This document shows positions 48,287 to 56,210 of a stretch of DNA of 56,210 nucleotides, piece after piece. Positions within the stretch are counted from its first letter, which is position 1. Each line of letters opens with the position of its first letter. The translations under genes were made by a program, and so were the position numbers. This stretch comes from an uncultured Lachnospiraceae bacterium (GTDB lineage Bacteria; Bacillota; Clostridia; Lachnospirales; Lachnospiraceae): assembly GCA_900553355.1 (NCBI GenBank), contig USDK01000011.1, positions 1 to 56,210 on the forward strand, in the 5' to 3' direction. The notes beneath the pieces were generated by a model that saw only the letters and a program-made list of their open reading frames with translations, was not told the origin of the DNA and made no database searches.

Positions 48287-48955
48287 TTATATAGGCTGTT
48301 TCAAAAGCTTCGGTGCTTTTTTCTCCTGCATAACGTAGACCAGAGGATAGATCAGGATTGCCATGGCAAATGCGGCAAAAACATCGGTGACAGAATGCTG
48401 CTTTAAGAAGACTGTCGACAGGATGATCAGGCTGGCCAGAAGATATGCGCCATAGCGTACTGCCGGATGCCTTTTAAGCCTGTTGCTGTGAGCAACGGCA
48501 ATGGCTGCTCCCAGAGAGTTGAATACATGGAGGCTTGGCAGTACATTGGTGGGCGTATCCATGGAATAGATGATCTTGACTATGTCTACAAATATATTAT
48601 CATGTGCAAATGTGTGAGGCCGGAGGTTCTGAGCGTTAGGAAAAAACGTGCATATGATCAGAAACAATGTCATGCCTGTGATCGTAAATGCAGCCATCCG
48701 GTAGAAACTCTGCTTTTCAGTAAAGAAGAAATAAAGTCCGGTTACCGCGATGAACACAAACCACAGAAGGTAGGGTACTACAAAATATTCTACGAAAGGA
48801 ATATAAGAATCCAGCGGAGAGTGTACCATTGTATACTGTACGTTTGTGCGTTTTTCCAGGTAAGTAAACCATGGCATATAAATAAATACGTATAAAAAGA
48901 CCCATGCATGGCTGTATTTTTTGAGTATTTTTCCGGCCGCTTTTATCGCTTTCAT
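48287..48955 (-). CDS. PAP2-family membrane phosphatase
   Basis: 222-aa membrane protein with about six hydrophobic helices. The PAP2 motifs are partly visible: PSLHVFNSLGAAIAVAHSN (motif 2, catalytic His) and KQHSVTDVFAAF (motif 3 His and Asp). The usual KxxxxxxRP of motif 1 is not obvious, which is seen in inositol-phosphoceramide/AUR1-like relatives. Probably acts on lipid phosphates; it sits 93 nt downstream of a lipid kinase gene on the same strand, which fits lipid metabolism. Confidence 0.82.
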   Translation of the reverse strand: MKAIKAAGKILKKYSHAWVFLYVFIYMPWFTYLEKRTNVQYTMVHSPLDSYIPFVEYFVVPYLLWFVFIAVTGLYFFFTEKQSFYRMAAFTITGMTLFLIICTFFPNAQNLRPHTFAHDNIFVDIVKIIYSMDTPTNVLPSLHVFNSLGAAIAVAHSNRLKRHPAVRYGAYLLASLIILSTVFLKQHSVTDVFAAFAMAILIYPLVYVMQEKKAPKLLKQPI

Positions 48956-49048
48956 CGTAGATGCTCCTTTTGCTGATTTTATGAAATATTATATTCCGGA
49001 TTCTTCATGGATTATAACATGAAAAAATTGAATCAACAATAATCTTCA

Positions 49049-49969
49049 CTATTTGTTAATAATTTTCACAGGAAGTTTTTCCTTTTCCAGACAAACCTTC
49101 AGACGCTTCTGGTAAAGGACTGGTTCGCCATCAGTGTGTACTGCGAGTTCCCGGTCGCTGATAAATTCCACACTGCGGCAGGTATAGGTATAAACTCCGC
49201 GGAAACGGGTGTGAAGACCCAAAAAAGCGGTAGGCAGCAGTGACAGGACCTTAAACTTTGGAAGATTTGCCAGGACGATGATATCCAGCCGCCCGTCGCG
49301 GCAGCGGGCGTCGGGACAGAAACGGAATCCGCCGCCTTCATAAGGCAGATTCATAGCAGCGCCGAAGTAAACCTTGCTAAAAGAGACCTCCTTCGTCCCG
49401 TCCAGGATCAGTTTCATCTTTCCGGGCCGCAGGAAAAACATCAGCTGCAGAGCCACGCCTGCGTAAGTCAGACGCCCCAGATGAAAACGATTGAGAAAGG
49501 GCTTCAGTTTTGAGACCATCACCTGATGACAGACGGCAGCGTCGAACCCGATTCCGGTACTTACCAGAAACCGCCGTGATTTGCCACGGTATTGGATGCA
49601 GCCTACATCGATGGGAACGGCAGGCGCATTTAAAATAGGAAACAGGGCTTCCTCAGGATCAGAGGGAAGTCCAAGCCCCCTTGCGAGATCATTGCTGGAT
49701 CCAAGAGGAATATATCCAAGCTCTGCGGAAGAGAGGCAGGCAATGCCGTCGATGACTTCGTTGACGGTGCCGTCTCCGCCCAGGACGATCAGTGTATGCA
49801 TGGCGCCGTCTGCGGTGATCTGTGATGCAATCTTTGTGGCGTGGGACCGATAACGGGTAAAATAAACATGGTAGGGAATCCCCTGTTGCTTTAAAAGAGC
49901 TTCCAGCTTTTTCCAGGTCTCTTTTCCAAGACCTGATCTGGCGGCCGGATTTACAATAAAGTGATACAT
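49049..49969 (-). CDS. Diacylglycerol/lipid kinase (DagK/YegS family)
   Basis: 306-aa cytoplasmic lipid kinase. FIVNPAARSGLGKETWKKLE is the N-terminal nucleotide segment, VLGGDGTVNEVIDGIA the catalytic GGDGT loop, and IPLGSSNDLARGLGLP the second family motif. Normal length for YegS/DgkB proteins. It phosphorylates diacylglycerol or a similar lipid for recycling. It lies between TetR (27 nt upstream) and PAP2 genes on the same strand, suggesting a small lipid operon under TetR control. Confidence 0.9.
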   Translation of the reverse strand: MYHFIVNPAARSGLGKETWKKLEALLKQQGIPYHVYFTRYRSHATKIASQITADGAMHTLIVLGGDGTVNEVIDGIACLSSAELGYIPLGSSNDLARGLGLPSDPEEALFPILNAPAVPIDVGCIQYRGKSRRFLVSTGIGFDAAVCHQVMVSKLKPFLNRFHLGRLTYAGVALQLMFFLRPGKMKLILDGTKEVSFSKVYFGAAMNLPYEGGGFRFCPDARCRDGRLDIIVLANLPKFKVLSLLPTAFLGLHTRFRGVYTYTCRSVEFISDRELAVHTDGEPVLYQKRLKVCLEKEKLPVKIINK

Positions 49970-49996
49970 AGATCTTATGCTCCTTTCCGGGGCTTG

Positions 49997-50599
49997 CTAA
50001 AACAGGCCGTCCAGATATACCTTTAAAGACCGCTCCATGTTCCCCTCAAAGTCTGCGTCTCCGTTTTTCAGACACCATTCAAATACATTGCCGATTACGA
50101 TCATCCGGATATCTGTTGTCACATCCTCAAGCGGGAGAGGAAGTGTGACTACCCCGGCATCGATGGCCCTCTGCAGATAATCATGGACCGTCACGATAGG
50201 ATAGGGGCGTTCTGTACGGATCAACGGATTCAGTGATTGATTTTTCGGGGTATAGTAGTTGGACATGAATGCCACACCCAGTTCCCGGCAATAATGAACA
50301 TAGTTCAGATAAACGTGAATAATGGCTGATTTGGCATCTTCCGCGGTCTTTGGAAGATCCAGGTAGTCCGGATTGATGCTGGGCTGTTCCTCAATATAAT
50401 AAGAAAGAAGGTCATCCTTTGTCTTGAAATGATGATAAAAGCTTCCATTTGACACACCTGCTTCTTCGCAGATGTTTTTGATAGACAGCGCTTCATAGCC
50501 CTGCTGCTGCAGGATCTGCCTGGCGGCATTAAAAATCCGGGCCTTTGTCTCCCGTGATTTCAGCTGTTGTTTTGAAAGTTCCTGTGTGTTTGTTCCCAT
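49997..50599 (-). CDS. TetR/AcrR-family transcriptional regulator
   Basis: 200-aa regulator. The N-terminal helix-turn-helix (TKARIFNAARQILQQQGYEA, then IKNICEEAGVSNGSFYHHF, about residues 18-60) is textbook TetR; the C-terminal ligand-binding part is generic. AAAAGGGAG precedes the ATG. It is the first gene of a minus-strand set with the lipid kinase. An inverted repeat overlaps its promoter and may be an autoregulatory operator. Confidence 0.92.
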   Translation of the reverse strand: MGTNTQELSKQQLKSRETKARIFNAARQILQQQGYEALSIKNICEEAGVSNGSFYHHFKTKDDLLSYYIEEQPSINPDYLDLPKTAEDAKSAIIHVYLNYVHYCRELGVAFMSNYYTPKNQSLNPLIRTERPYPIVTVHDYLQRAIDAGVVTLPLPLEDVTTDIRMIVIGNVFEWCLKNGDADFEGNMERSLKVYLDGLF

Positions 50600-50633
50600 A
50601 GACGAAACTCCCTTTTCTTTATTAATTTCAGAC

Positions 50634-50669
50634 TGCTATCAGTATAGCATGGCCCCCTGTTTTTTTCAA
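50634..50669 (-). promoter_or_regulatory. TetR promoter with overlapping inverted repeat
   Basis: On the minus strand TTGAAA (50669-50664), 17-bp spacer and TATACT (50646-50641). TGCTAT (50634-50639) and ATAGCA (50644-50649) form an inverted repeat across the -10, a plausible TetR operator. Confidence 0.6.
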
Positions 50670-50702
50670 GAAAACAGAGTGAACTCGGTATGCTCAGGAC
50701 TG

Positions 50703-50731
50703 TTGCGGAACCCTGAAATATTCGTTATAAT
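50703..50731 (+). promoter_or_regulatory. Promoter of tex
   Basis: TTGCGG (50703-50708), 17-bp spacer and TATAAT (50726-50731), about 37 nt before the tex ATG. Confidence 0.6.
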
Positions 50732-50767
50732 TAGTTTCGGTGTAAAAATAGAAAGGATTATCATTGC

Positions 50768-52924
50768 ATGGATATCAATCAGAAAATCACAGAAGAACTG
50801 GGTGTGAAAAAATGGCAGGTGGATGCTGCCGTTAAATTGATAGATGAGGGAAATACGATTCCCTTTATTGCCAGATACCGCAAAGAAGCTACCGGTACAT
50901 TGGATGACGAACAGCTCCGGACGCTTCATGAGAGGCTTACCTATCTGCGGGGACTGGAAGAAAAGAAGGAGCAGGTGCTGGGAAGCATTGAAGAACAGGG
51001 CAAGCTGACGGAAGAGCTGAGAACCCGGATCCTGGCTGCGGATACCATGGTAGCGGTGGAGGATCTCTATCGCCCTTACCGGCCGAAGAGAAGAACAAGG
51101 GCTTCTATTGCCAGGGAAAAAGGACTGGAGCCGCTGGCGGCTTTGATCACGCTGCAAAAGGCAGAGCGTCCGGTGGAGGAACTGGCGCTGGATTATGTGG
51201 ATGAGGAAAAAGGCGTTGCCAGTGCGGCAGATGCTGTGTCCGGCGCGCAGGATATTATAGCAGAGAGTATTTCAGATGAGGCAGACTACCGGAAGTGGAT
51301 CCGGCTTACGACTATGAAAAGAGGACGGGTTGTATCTGTGGCAAAGGATCCTGAAGCAGAGTCGGTCTATGAGATGTATTATGATTTTGAGGAGCCGGTA
51401 GGAAGACTGGCAGGGCACAGGGTGCTGGCCCTGAACCGGGGTGAGAAGGAAAAGTTCCTGACGGTCAGAATAGAGGCGCCGGAGGAGGAAATCATCCGCT
51501 ATCTGAAGAAAAAAGTAATCAGAGCAGATAACCCTCATACAACGCCGGTCCTGGAGATGGCAGTCCAGGACAGCTATAAGCGGCTGATCGCCCCGGCTAT
51601 TGAGCGGGAGATCCGCAGCGAACTGACGGAAAAGGCAGAAGACGGTGCCATCCAAGTGTTTAAAAAGAATCTGGAACAGCTCCTGATGCAGCCGCCTATC
51701 GTAGGACAGACGGTCCTTGGATGGGATCCGGCATTCCGGACCGGATGTAAGCTTGCAGTAGTAAGTCCCACCGGAAAGGTGATCGGAACCACGGTTATCT
51801 ACCCGACGGCGCCCACTACGCCGAAGAAAATCCAGGCGTCCAAGGATCTGTTGAAAAAGATCATTGAAAAATATCATGTAACCCTGATTTCTCTTGGAAA
51901 TGGGACAGCTTCCCGGGAATCAGAACAGTTTATCGTAGAACTGTTAAAAGAGATTCCTCAGAAGGTGCAGTATGTGATCGTCAGTGAGGCGGGAGCCTCG
52001 GTGTACTCTGCCAGCAAGCTGGCAAGCGAAGAGTTCCCGAAGTTTGACGTGGGACAGAGGAGTGCGGCATCAATTGCCAGAAGGCTTCAGGATCCGTTGG
52101 CCGAGCTGGTCAAGATCGATCCCAAAGCCATTGGAGTGGGACAGTACCAGCATGATATGAATCAGAAGAAACTAAGCGAGGCCCTGTCCGGTGTTGTAGA
52201 GGACTGCGTCAACCGTGTGGGCGTAGACCTGAATACGGCTTCAGCGCCGCTGTTATCCTATATTTCAGGAATCTCCGGTGCCATTGCGAAGAATATTGTC
52301 GCATATCGGGAGGAAAACGGTAAATTTGCAGACCGCAGACAGCTGTTAAAGGTGCCGAAGTTAGGACCGAAGGCCTATGAACAGTGCGCTGGATTTTTAA
52401 GGATATCTGACGGCAGCAATCCGCTGGATGGAACCAGTGTGCATCCGGAATCTTATGAGGCGGCAGAGAAGCTTCTGAAAAAGCAGGGCTATGGTCCGGA
52501 GGATGTCCGCCATGGCAATCTGACGGGACTGTCGCTTACAATCAGAGATTATCAGAAGCTTTCCAGAGAATTAGGTGTGGGGGAGATCACCCTTAAGGAT
52601 ATTGTAAAAGAACTGGAAAAACCGGGACGGGATCCAAGAGACGAGATGCCCCACCCGATTTTGCGCACGGATGTGCTGGACATGAAGGACCTGAAAGAAG
52701 GAATGGTACTGAAAGGTACGGTCCGAAATGTCATTGATTTTGGCGTTTTCGTTGATATCGGAGTGCATCAGGACGGTCTGGTCCATATCTCTGAGATCAC
52801 CGATAAAAAATTTATCAGGCACCCATTAGAAGTCGTTCACGTGGGGGACGTGGTAGACGTGAAGGTGCTGAGCGTGGATCTGAAGAAAAAACGGATCCAG
52901 CTGACCATGAAGGGGATTTCATAG
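50768..52924 (+). CDS. tex: Tex, S1 RNA-binding transcription accessory protein
   Basis: 718-aa conserved nucleic-acid-binding protein. N-terminal Tex domains (VDAAVKLIDEGNTIPFIARY, then DTMVAVEDLYRPYRPKRRTR), a YqgF/RNase H-like core (GWDPAFRTGCKLAVV), a helix-hairpin-helix region (NTASAPLLSYISGIS, then FADRRQLLKVPKLGPKAYEQ) and a C-terminal S1 domain (about 645-715, KGTVRNVIDFGVFVDIGVHQ). Full length. Role in transcription or RNA handling is established only broadly. First gene of a plus-strand run. Confidence 0.96.
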   Translation: MDINQKITEELGVKKWQVDAAVKLIDEGNTIPFIARYRKEATGTLDDEQLRTLHERLTYLRGLEEKKEQVLGSIEEQGKLTEELRTRILAADTMVAVEDLYRPYRPKRRTRASIAREKGLEPLAALITLQKAERPVEELALDYVDEEKGVASAADAVSGAQDIIAESISDEADYRKWIRLTTMKRGRVVSVAKDPEAESVYEMYYDFEEPVGRLAGHRVLALNRGEKEKFLTVRIEAPEEEIIRYLKKKVIRADNPHTTPVLEMAVQDSYKRLIAPAIEREIRSELTEKAEDGAIQVFKKNLEQLLMQPPIVGQTVLGWDPAFRTGCKLAVVSPTGKVIGTTVIYPTAPTTPKKIQASKDLLKKIIEKYHVTLISLGNGTASRESEQFIVELLKEIPQKVQYVIVSEAGASVYSASKLASEEFPKFDVGQRSAASIARRLQDPLAELVKIDPKAIGVGQYQHDMNQKKLSEALSGVVEDCVNRVGVDLNTASAPLLSYISGISGAIAKNIVAYREENGKFADRRQLLKVPKLGPKAYEQCAGFLRISDGSNPLDGTSVHPESYEAAEKLLKKQGYGPEDVRHGNLTGLSLTIRDYQKLSRELGVGEITLKDIVKELEKPGRDPRDEMPHPILRTDVLDMKDLKEGMVLKGTVRNVIDFGVFVDIGVHQDGLVHISEITDKKFIRHPLEVVHVGDVVDVKVLSVDLKKKRIQLTMKGIS

Positions 52925-52949
52925 GACAAAAGAAAGAGAGGTTTTGAAC

Positions 52950-53822
52950 ATGGGGAAAAAGAAGTTAAAACTGCTGCAGACCGTCCTGGGCGTGCTTGCC
53001 GGAAATGCGGTGCTGGCTTTTTCGGTCGCCGCATTTATCGTTCCGCATGGGATCATCATGGGAGGGGCGACAGGTATCGGCCTGATGTTAAGCAGAGTGA
53101 TTCCGCTTCCGCTTTCTCTTCTGATCTTTGCGGTGAATGCGTTTTTGTTTGTCTGGGGAACCATCGTCCTTGGAAAGAAGTTTGCGCTGACTACGATCGT
53201 GAGTACCTTCGCCTATCCGGCGTTTCTGTCAGTTGCGCAGATGATTCCGGGGATCACAGAACTGACAGATAACATAATGCTGGCGGCCCTCTATGGAGGT
53301 GTGCTCTTGGGAGTCGGAATTGGACTGATCGTGAAGGTGGGAGCCTCCACAGGCGGAACTGATATCCTGGCGCTGATTTTTAACAAGTGGTTCCACATTC
53401 CGGTGGCGGTGCTGCTTTATGTCGTGGATTTTCTGGTACTGGGAAGTCAGATTTTTGATTCTACGTCTGAGCAGGTGCTGTACGGTATCATGACGCTGGT
53501 TCTGGAGACAGTTCTTATGAACCGGGTCATGCTGCTTGGTAAGTCACAGATCCAGCTGTTTATCATTTCAGAGAAATTTGACGAGATCAAAGAGAGGGTA
53601 TTAAAGGATATTGATGCCGGTGTAACGATGGTACACATTGAGACTGGTTATGGAGCAAGAGAGCAGAAAGGAGTCCTGTGCGTGGTGCAGAACCGTAAGC
53701 TGTATTCCGTCCGGGAGATTGTGCATGAGATTGATCCAAAGGCGTTTATTACCGTGACGCAGATCAATGAGGTAAGCGGACGGGGATTTACAATGGAGAA
53801 GGTTTACCACGAAAAAGGCTAG
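52950..53822 (+). CDS. YitT-family membrane protein with DUF2179
   Basis: 290 aa. Five or six N-terminal membrane helices (VLAGNAVLAFSVAAFIVPHG, IMGGATGIGLMLSRVIPLPL and others) are followed by a cytoplasmic DUF2179 domain (about 215-285, DIDAGVTMVHIETGYG, VREIVHEIDPKAFITVTQIN). Function of the family is undefined. The ATG at 52950 has AGAGAGG at 8 nt; the in-frame TTG at 52944 is less likely. It follows tex by 25 nt. Confidence 0.9.
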   Translation: MGKKKLKLLQTVLGVLAGNAVLAFSVAAFIVPHGIIMGGATGIGLMLSRVIPLPLSLLIFAVNAFLFVWGTIVLGKKFALTTIVSTFAYPAFLSVAQMIPGITELTDNIMLAALYGGVLLGVGIGLIVKVGASTGGTDILALIFNKWFHIPVAVLLYVVDFLVLGSQIFDSTSEQVLYGIMTLVLETVLMNRVMLLGKSQIQLFIISEKFDEIKERVLKDIDAGVTMVHIETGYGAREQKGVLCVVQNRKLYSVREIVHEIDPKAFITVTQINEVSGRGFTMEKVYHEKG

Positions 53823-53874
53823 GAATTCAGACATTTTGCATATATAATAGAAGTTAGGGGAAAGGAGTGGAATC

Positions 53875-55155
53875 GTGAAACGAAATGAGGAAAAATATCA
53901 GGCGTATGTCCAGATATTAAAGGAAGAACTGGTTCCGGCTATGGGGTGTACGGAACCGATCGCACTTGCCTATGCAGCGGCAAAGGCCAGAGAGATACTG
54001 GGAGAGATTCCCGATGAAGTTAAGGTGGAGGCCAGCGGAAGCATTATCAAGAATGTGAAAAGCGTGATCGTTCCGAATACGAATCATCTGAAAGGAATTC
54101 CGGCAGCGGCAGCGGCAGGTATCATTGCGGGACATGCCGAAAAGGAGCTGGAGGTGATCGCCGAAGTATCCGAGGAGCAGATCCGGCAGATGAAGGACTT
54201 CCTCCAGAATACGAAGATTACGGTAGAGCATGTGGACAATGGGATTACTTTTGAGATCATAGTGACACTTAAAAAAGGGGAGTCCTATTCCAAGGTGCGT
54301 ATCGCCAATTATCATACGAATATCGTACATATTGAAAAGGATCATGAAGTACTGCTGGACATTCCGGTGGAGGGAGAAAGCGAGGAAGGTCTGACAGACC
54401 GGAGCCTCTTAGACATGAAAGATATCTGGGACTTTGTCAATACGGTAGAGGTGGATGATATCCGGGAAGTGATCGGCCGTCAGATTGAATATAATACTGC
54501 GATTGCAGACGAAGGCCTGAGGGGAGATTATGGAGCCAATATCGGAAGCGTGCTTCTGGATACCTATGGAGATGCCGATGTAAAGGTACGGGCCAAGGCG
54601 AGAGCGGCAGCAGGATCCGATGCCAGAATGAACGGATGTGAACTCCCGGTCATTATCAATGCCGGCAGCGGCAATCAGGGGATGACCTGTTCCCTTCCGG
54701 TGCTGGAATACGCCAGGGAATTAAAGGCTGGTGAGGACAAGACCTACCGCGCCCTTGCTCTTTCGAATCTGGTGGCGATCCATCAGAAGACCGGCATCGG
54801 ACGCCTCTCTGCCTACTGTGGAGCTGTCAGTGCAGGAGCTGCGGCAGGAGCCGGTATTGCTTATCTGTGCGGCGGAGGATATGAAGAGGTGATTCACACG
54901 GTGGTCAATGCACTGGCTATTGTATCCGGCATGGTGTGTGACGGTGCAAAGGCTTCCTGTGCAGCCAAGATTGCCGAGTCAGTAGACGCAGGTATCCTGG
55001 GATATAATATGTATCTGAGAGGACAGCAGTTCTATGCCGGGGACGGTATCGTGACCCAGGGTGTAGAAGCAACCATTCATAACATCGGAAGACTTGGAAA
55101 AGATGGGATGAAGGAGACAAACGAAGAGATCATCAAGATGATGATTGAAGAATAA
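53875..55155 (+). CDS. L-cysteine desulfidase family protein (CyuA/YhaM type)
   Basis: 426-aa cytoplasmic protein of the UPF0597 group. Signatures: VPAMGCTEPIALAYAAAKA (residues 18-36, with the conserved Cys of the iron-sulfur site), LKGIPAAAAAGIIAGHAEKE, PVIINAGSGNQGMTCSLPVL and CDGAKASCAAKI. Members convert cysteine to pyruvate, ammonia and sulfide; related to the serine dehydratase alpha subunit. The start is GTG at 53875 with GGGGAAAGGAG upstream. The alpha/beta hydrolase gene follows by 15 nt. Confidence 0.88.
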   Translation: MKRNEEKYQAYVQILKEELVPAMGCTEPIALAYAAAKAREILGEIPDEVKVEASGSIIKNVKSVIVPNTNHLKGIPAAAAAGIIAGHAEKELEVIAEVSEEQIRQMKDFLQNTKITVEHVDNGITFEIIVTLKKGESYSKVRIANYHTNIVHIEKDHEVLLDIPVEGESEEGLTDRSLLDMKDIWDFVNTVEVDDIREVIGRQIEYNTAIADEGLRGDYGANIGSVLLDTYGDADVKVRAKARAAAGSDARMNGCELPVIINAGSGNQGMTCSLPVLEYARELKAGEDKTYRALALSNLVAIHQKTGIGRLSAYCGAVSAGAAAGAGIAYLCGGGYEEVIHTVVNALAIVSGMVCDGAKASCAAKIAESVDAGILGYNMYLRGQQFYAGDGIVTQGVEATIHNIGRLGKDGMKETNEEIIKMMIEE

Positions 55156-55170
55156 AAAGGAGGTTTCAAT

Positions 55171-56055
55171 ATGGAAATCAGAGAGGGATATATGCCATTC
55201 AAGGAGTACAAAACGTATTACCGTATCGTAGGAAAGAAGACGGGAAATAAAAAACCGTTGGTACTGCTTCATGGAGGACCGGGATCTACGCACAATTATT
55301 TTGAAGTGCTGGACCGCCTGGCAGAAGAGGATGGCCGTGAGCTTGTGATGTATGACCAGATCGGATGCGGTGAATCTTATGTGGATAACCGACCGGACCT
55401 GTGGACAGCACAGACCTGGATCGATGAGCTGAAAGCCTTAAGAGAACATCTGGGTCTTACAGAGATTCATCTTCTGGGACAGTCCTGGGGCGGCATGCTG
55501 CTTCTGGATTATGTATGTAACCATCATCCGGAAGGACTGAAAAGCCTGATCCTGTCCAGTACTCTGCCGGCTTCCTGGATGTGGGGCATTGAGCAGCACC
55601 GTATGATCAAGGAGCTTCCGCAGGAGATGCAGGATGCTATCGACAAGGCAACCTCTACCGGAGATTACAGTGATCCGGCTTATGTGGCAGCTGAAACAGA
55701 ATACATGCTTCGCCACGCAGCAGGAGAAGTGACAGAGGATTCTCCGGAGTGCCTGCGCCGTCCGGTAAAGAAAGGCGGAGAAGCCTACATCGTAGGATGG
55801 GGACCAAATGAGTATACTCCTCAGGGAACACTGAAGGACTATGATGTGACAGAGCAGCTGAAAGACATCAAGGAGCCGTCGCTGGTCATCAGCGGAGGGA
55901 ATGACCTGTGTACACCGTATATTGCAAAATATATGTATGACAGGATCCCGAATTCCAGATGGGAGCTGTTCCGTACCTGCAGACATATGTGCTTCGTAGA
56001 AGACAACGACAAATATGTAGAACTGATGAAGGAATGGCTGAATCAGCATGACTAA
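55171..56055 (+). CDS. Proline iminopeptidase-family alpha/beta hydrolase
   Basis: 294-aa cytoplasmic hydrolase. LLHGGPGSTHNYFEVLDRL is the oxyanion-hole HGGPG of the S33 peptidase family, LLGQSWGGMLLLDY the nucleophile elbow with the catalytic Ser (about residue 105), and late Asp (SGGNDLCTP) and His (RTCRHMCF) complete the triad. Likely releases N-terminal proline or similar residues from small peptides. AAAAGGAGG precedes the ATG. Last gene before the insertion element. Confidence 0.9.
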   Translation: MEIREGYMPFKEYKTYYRIVGKKTGNKKPLVLLHGGPGSTHNYFEVLDRLAEEDGRELVMYDQIGCGESYVDNRPDLWTAQTWIDELKALREHLGLTEIHLLGQSWGGMLLLDYVCNHHPEGLKSLILSSTLPASWMWGIEQHRMIKELPQEMQDAIDKATSTGDYSDPAYVAAETEYMLRHAAGEVTEDSPECLRRPVKKGGEAYIVGWGPNEYTPQGTLKDYDVTEQLKDIKEPSLVISGGNDLCTPYIAKYMYDRIPNSRWELFRTCRHMCFVEDNDKYVELMKEWLNQHD

Positions 56056-56062
56056 TATGTGA

Positions 56063-56096
56063 ACGGGGACGTACACTTTTTTGGTGTGCTCCCCGT
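56063..56096. terminator. GGGGACG hairpin downstream of the hydrolase
   Basis: ACGGGGA (56063-56069) and ACAC pair with GTGT and TCCCCGT (56090-56096), with one bulge and a T-rich loop. It may end the upstream transcript or form part of the insertion-element end. Confidence 0.55.
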
Positions 56097-56130
56097 CAAG
56101 TAGACAGTGAAAAAAATATAAAGTTTTTTG

Positions 56131-56160
56131 GTTGTCCAGTTTTTGCTGGGCAACTTTTTT
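56131..56160 (+). terminator. Hairpin with T run near the insertion-element end
   Basis: GTTGTCCAG (56131-56139) pairs with CTGGGCAAC (56146-56154; one G-T pair), followed by six Ts. It prevents read-through into the transposase from the plus strand and can end the transposase message on the other. Confidence 0.6.
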
Positions 56161-56210
56161 ATGCTGCCTTCAGCTGTTCATGATACTCCTTCGGCGTTTG
56201 TATCCCAAGC
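56159..56210 (-). CDS. IS3-family transposase, C-terminal end (partial)
   Basis: The last 16 codons plus TAA on the minus strand read LGIQTPKEYHEQLKAA. The TPKEYH-type ending is characteristic of IS3-family (IS150-like) integrase proteins after the catalytic DDE domain. The gene continues beyond the window edge. The element's end must lie between 56056 and 56158, but its terminal repeat could not be fixed. Confidence 0.75.
   Translation of the reverse strand, partial: LGIQTPKEYHEQLKAA

Overview
The window looks like a chromosomal segment of an anaerobic gut-type Firmicute, most likely a Lachnospiraceae relative of Blautia, Dorea or Mediterraneibacter. The inference rests on gene families and signals: near-universal AAGGAGG ribosome binding sites, many lipoprotein-based ABC importers, corrinoid/UroD methyltransferases, Rpn-type nucleases, DUF4091, NAT_N/GNAT_C and YitT proteins, and no aerobic respiratory genes. 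No rRNA, tRNA or CRISPR array was seen.

Layout. 1-7.2 kb holds housekeeping and accessory genes (APH-fold kinase, cell-wall hydrolase, HAD phosphatase, undecaprenyl-diphosphatase) and a polar amino acid ABC importer whose binding protein looks circularly permuted. 7.2-10.9 kb holds a PrdA-N-like small protein and a sugar module: FSA-type aldolase and DeoR regulator divergent from an FGGY kinase, with a 12-bp palindromic operator between two back-to-back promoters.

11.1-23.4 kb is the core of a corrinoid-dependent methyl-transfer island: UroD-A, a SsuABC/NMT1-type importer, a cobalamin riboswitch with a terminator, a CobW-type GTPase, two MtaC-like corrinoid proteins, UroD-B, -C, -D and -E, and a RACE-type corrinoid reactivase. 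24.8-31.3 kb holds two Rpn nucleases that share a 59-bp identical 3' segment and flank an XRE regulator, a MetQNI-type importer and UroD-F. UroD-G (31.3 kb) leads into two complete sugar ABC importers, an N-acyltransferase-like protein and a DUF4091 protein (32.5-41.3 kb). I infer a hub-and-spoke arrangement in which one set of corrinoid proteins and reactivase serves several UroD-fold methyltransferases, several of them beside their own importer, to harvest methyl groups from imported compounds.

41.3-46 kb is a self-contained molybdenum module: a cytoplasmic molybdopterin oxidoreductase, a four-cluster ferredoxin, a MobA-MoeA fusion and MobB, followed without a gap by an SfsA-MutY fusion. 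47.8-50.6 kb carries minus-strand genes (hemerythrin, PAP2 phosphatase, lipid kinase, TetR). 50.8-56.1 kb carries tex, a YitT protein, a cysteine desulfidase-like protein and a proline iminopeptidase-like hydrolase. The window ends inside an IS3-family element.
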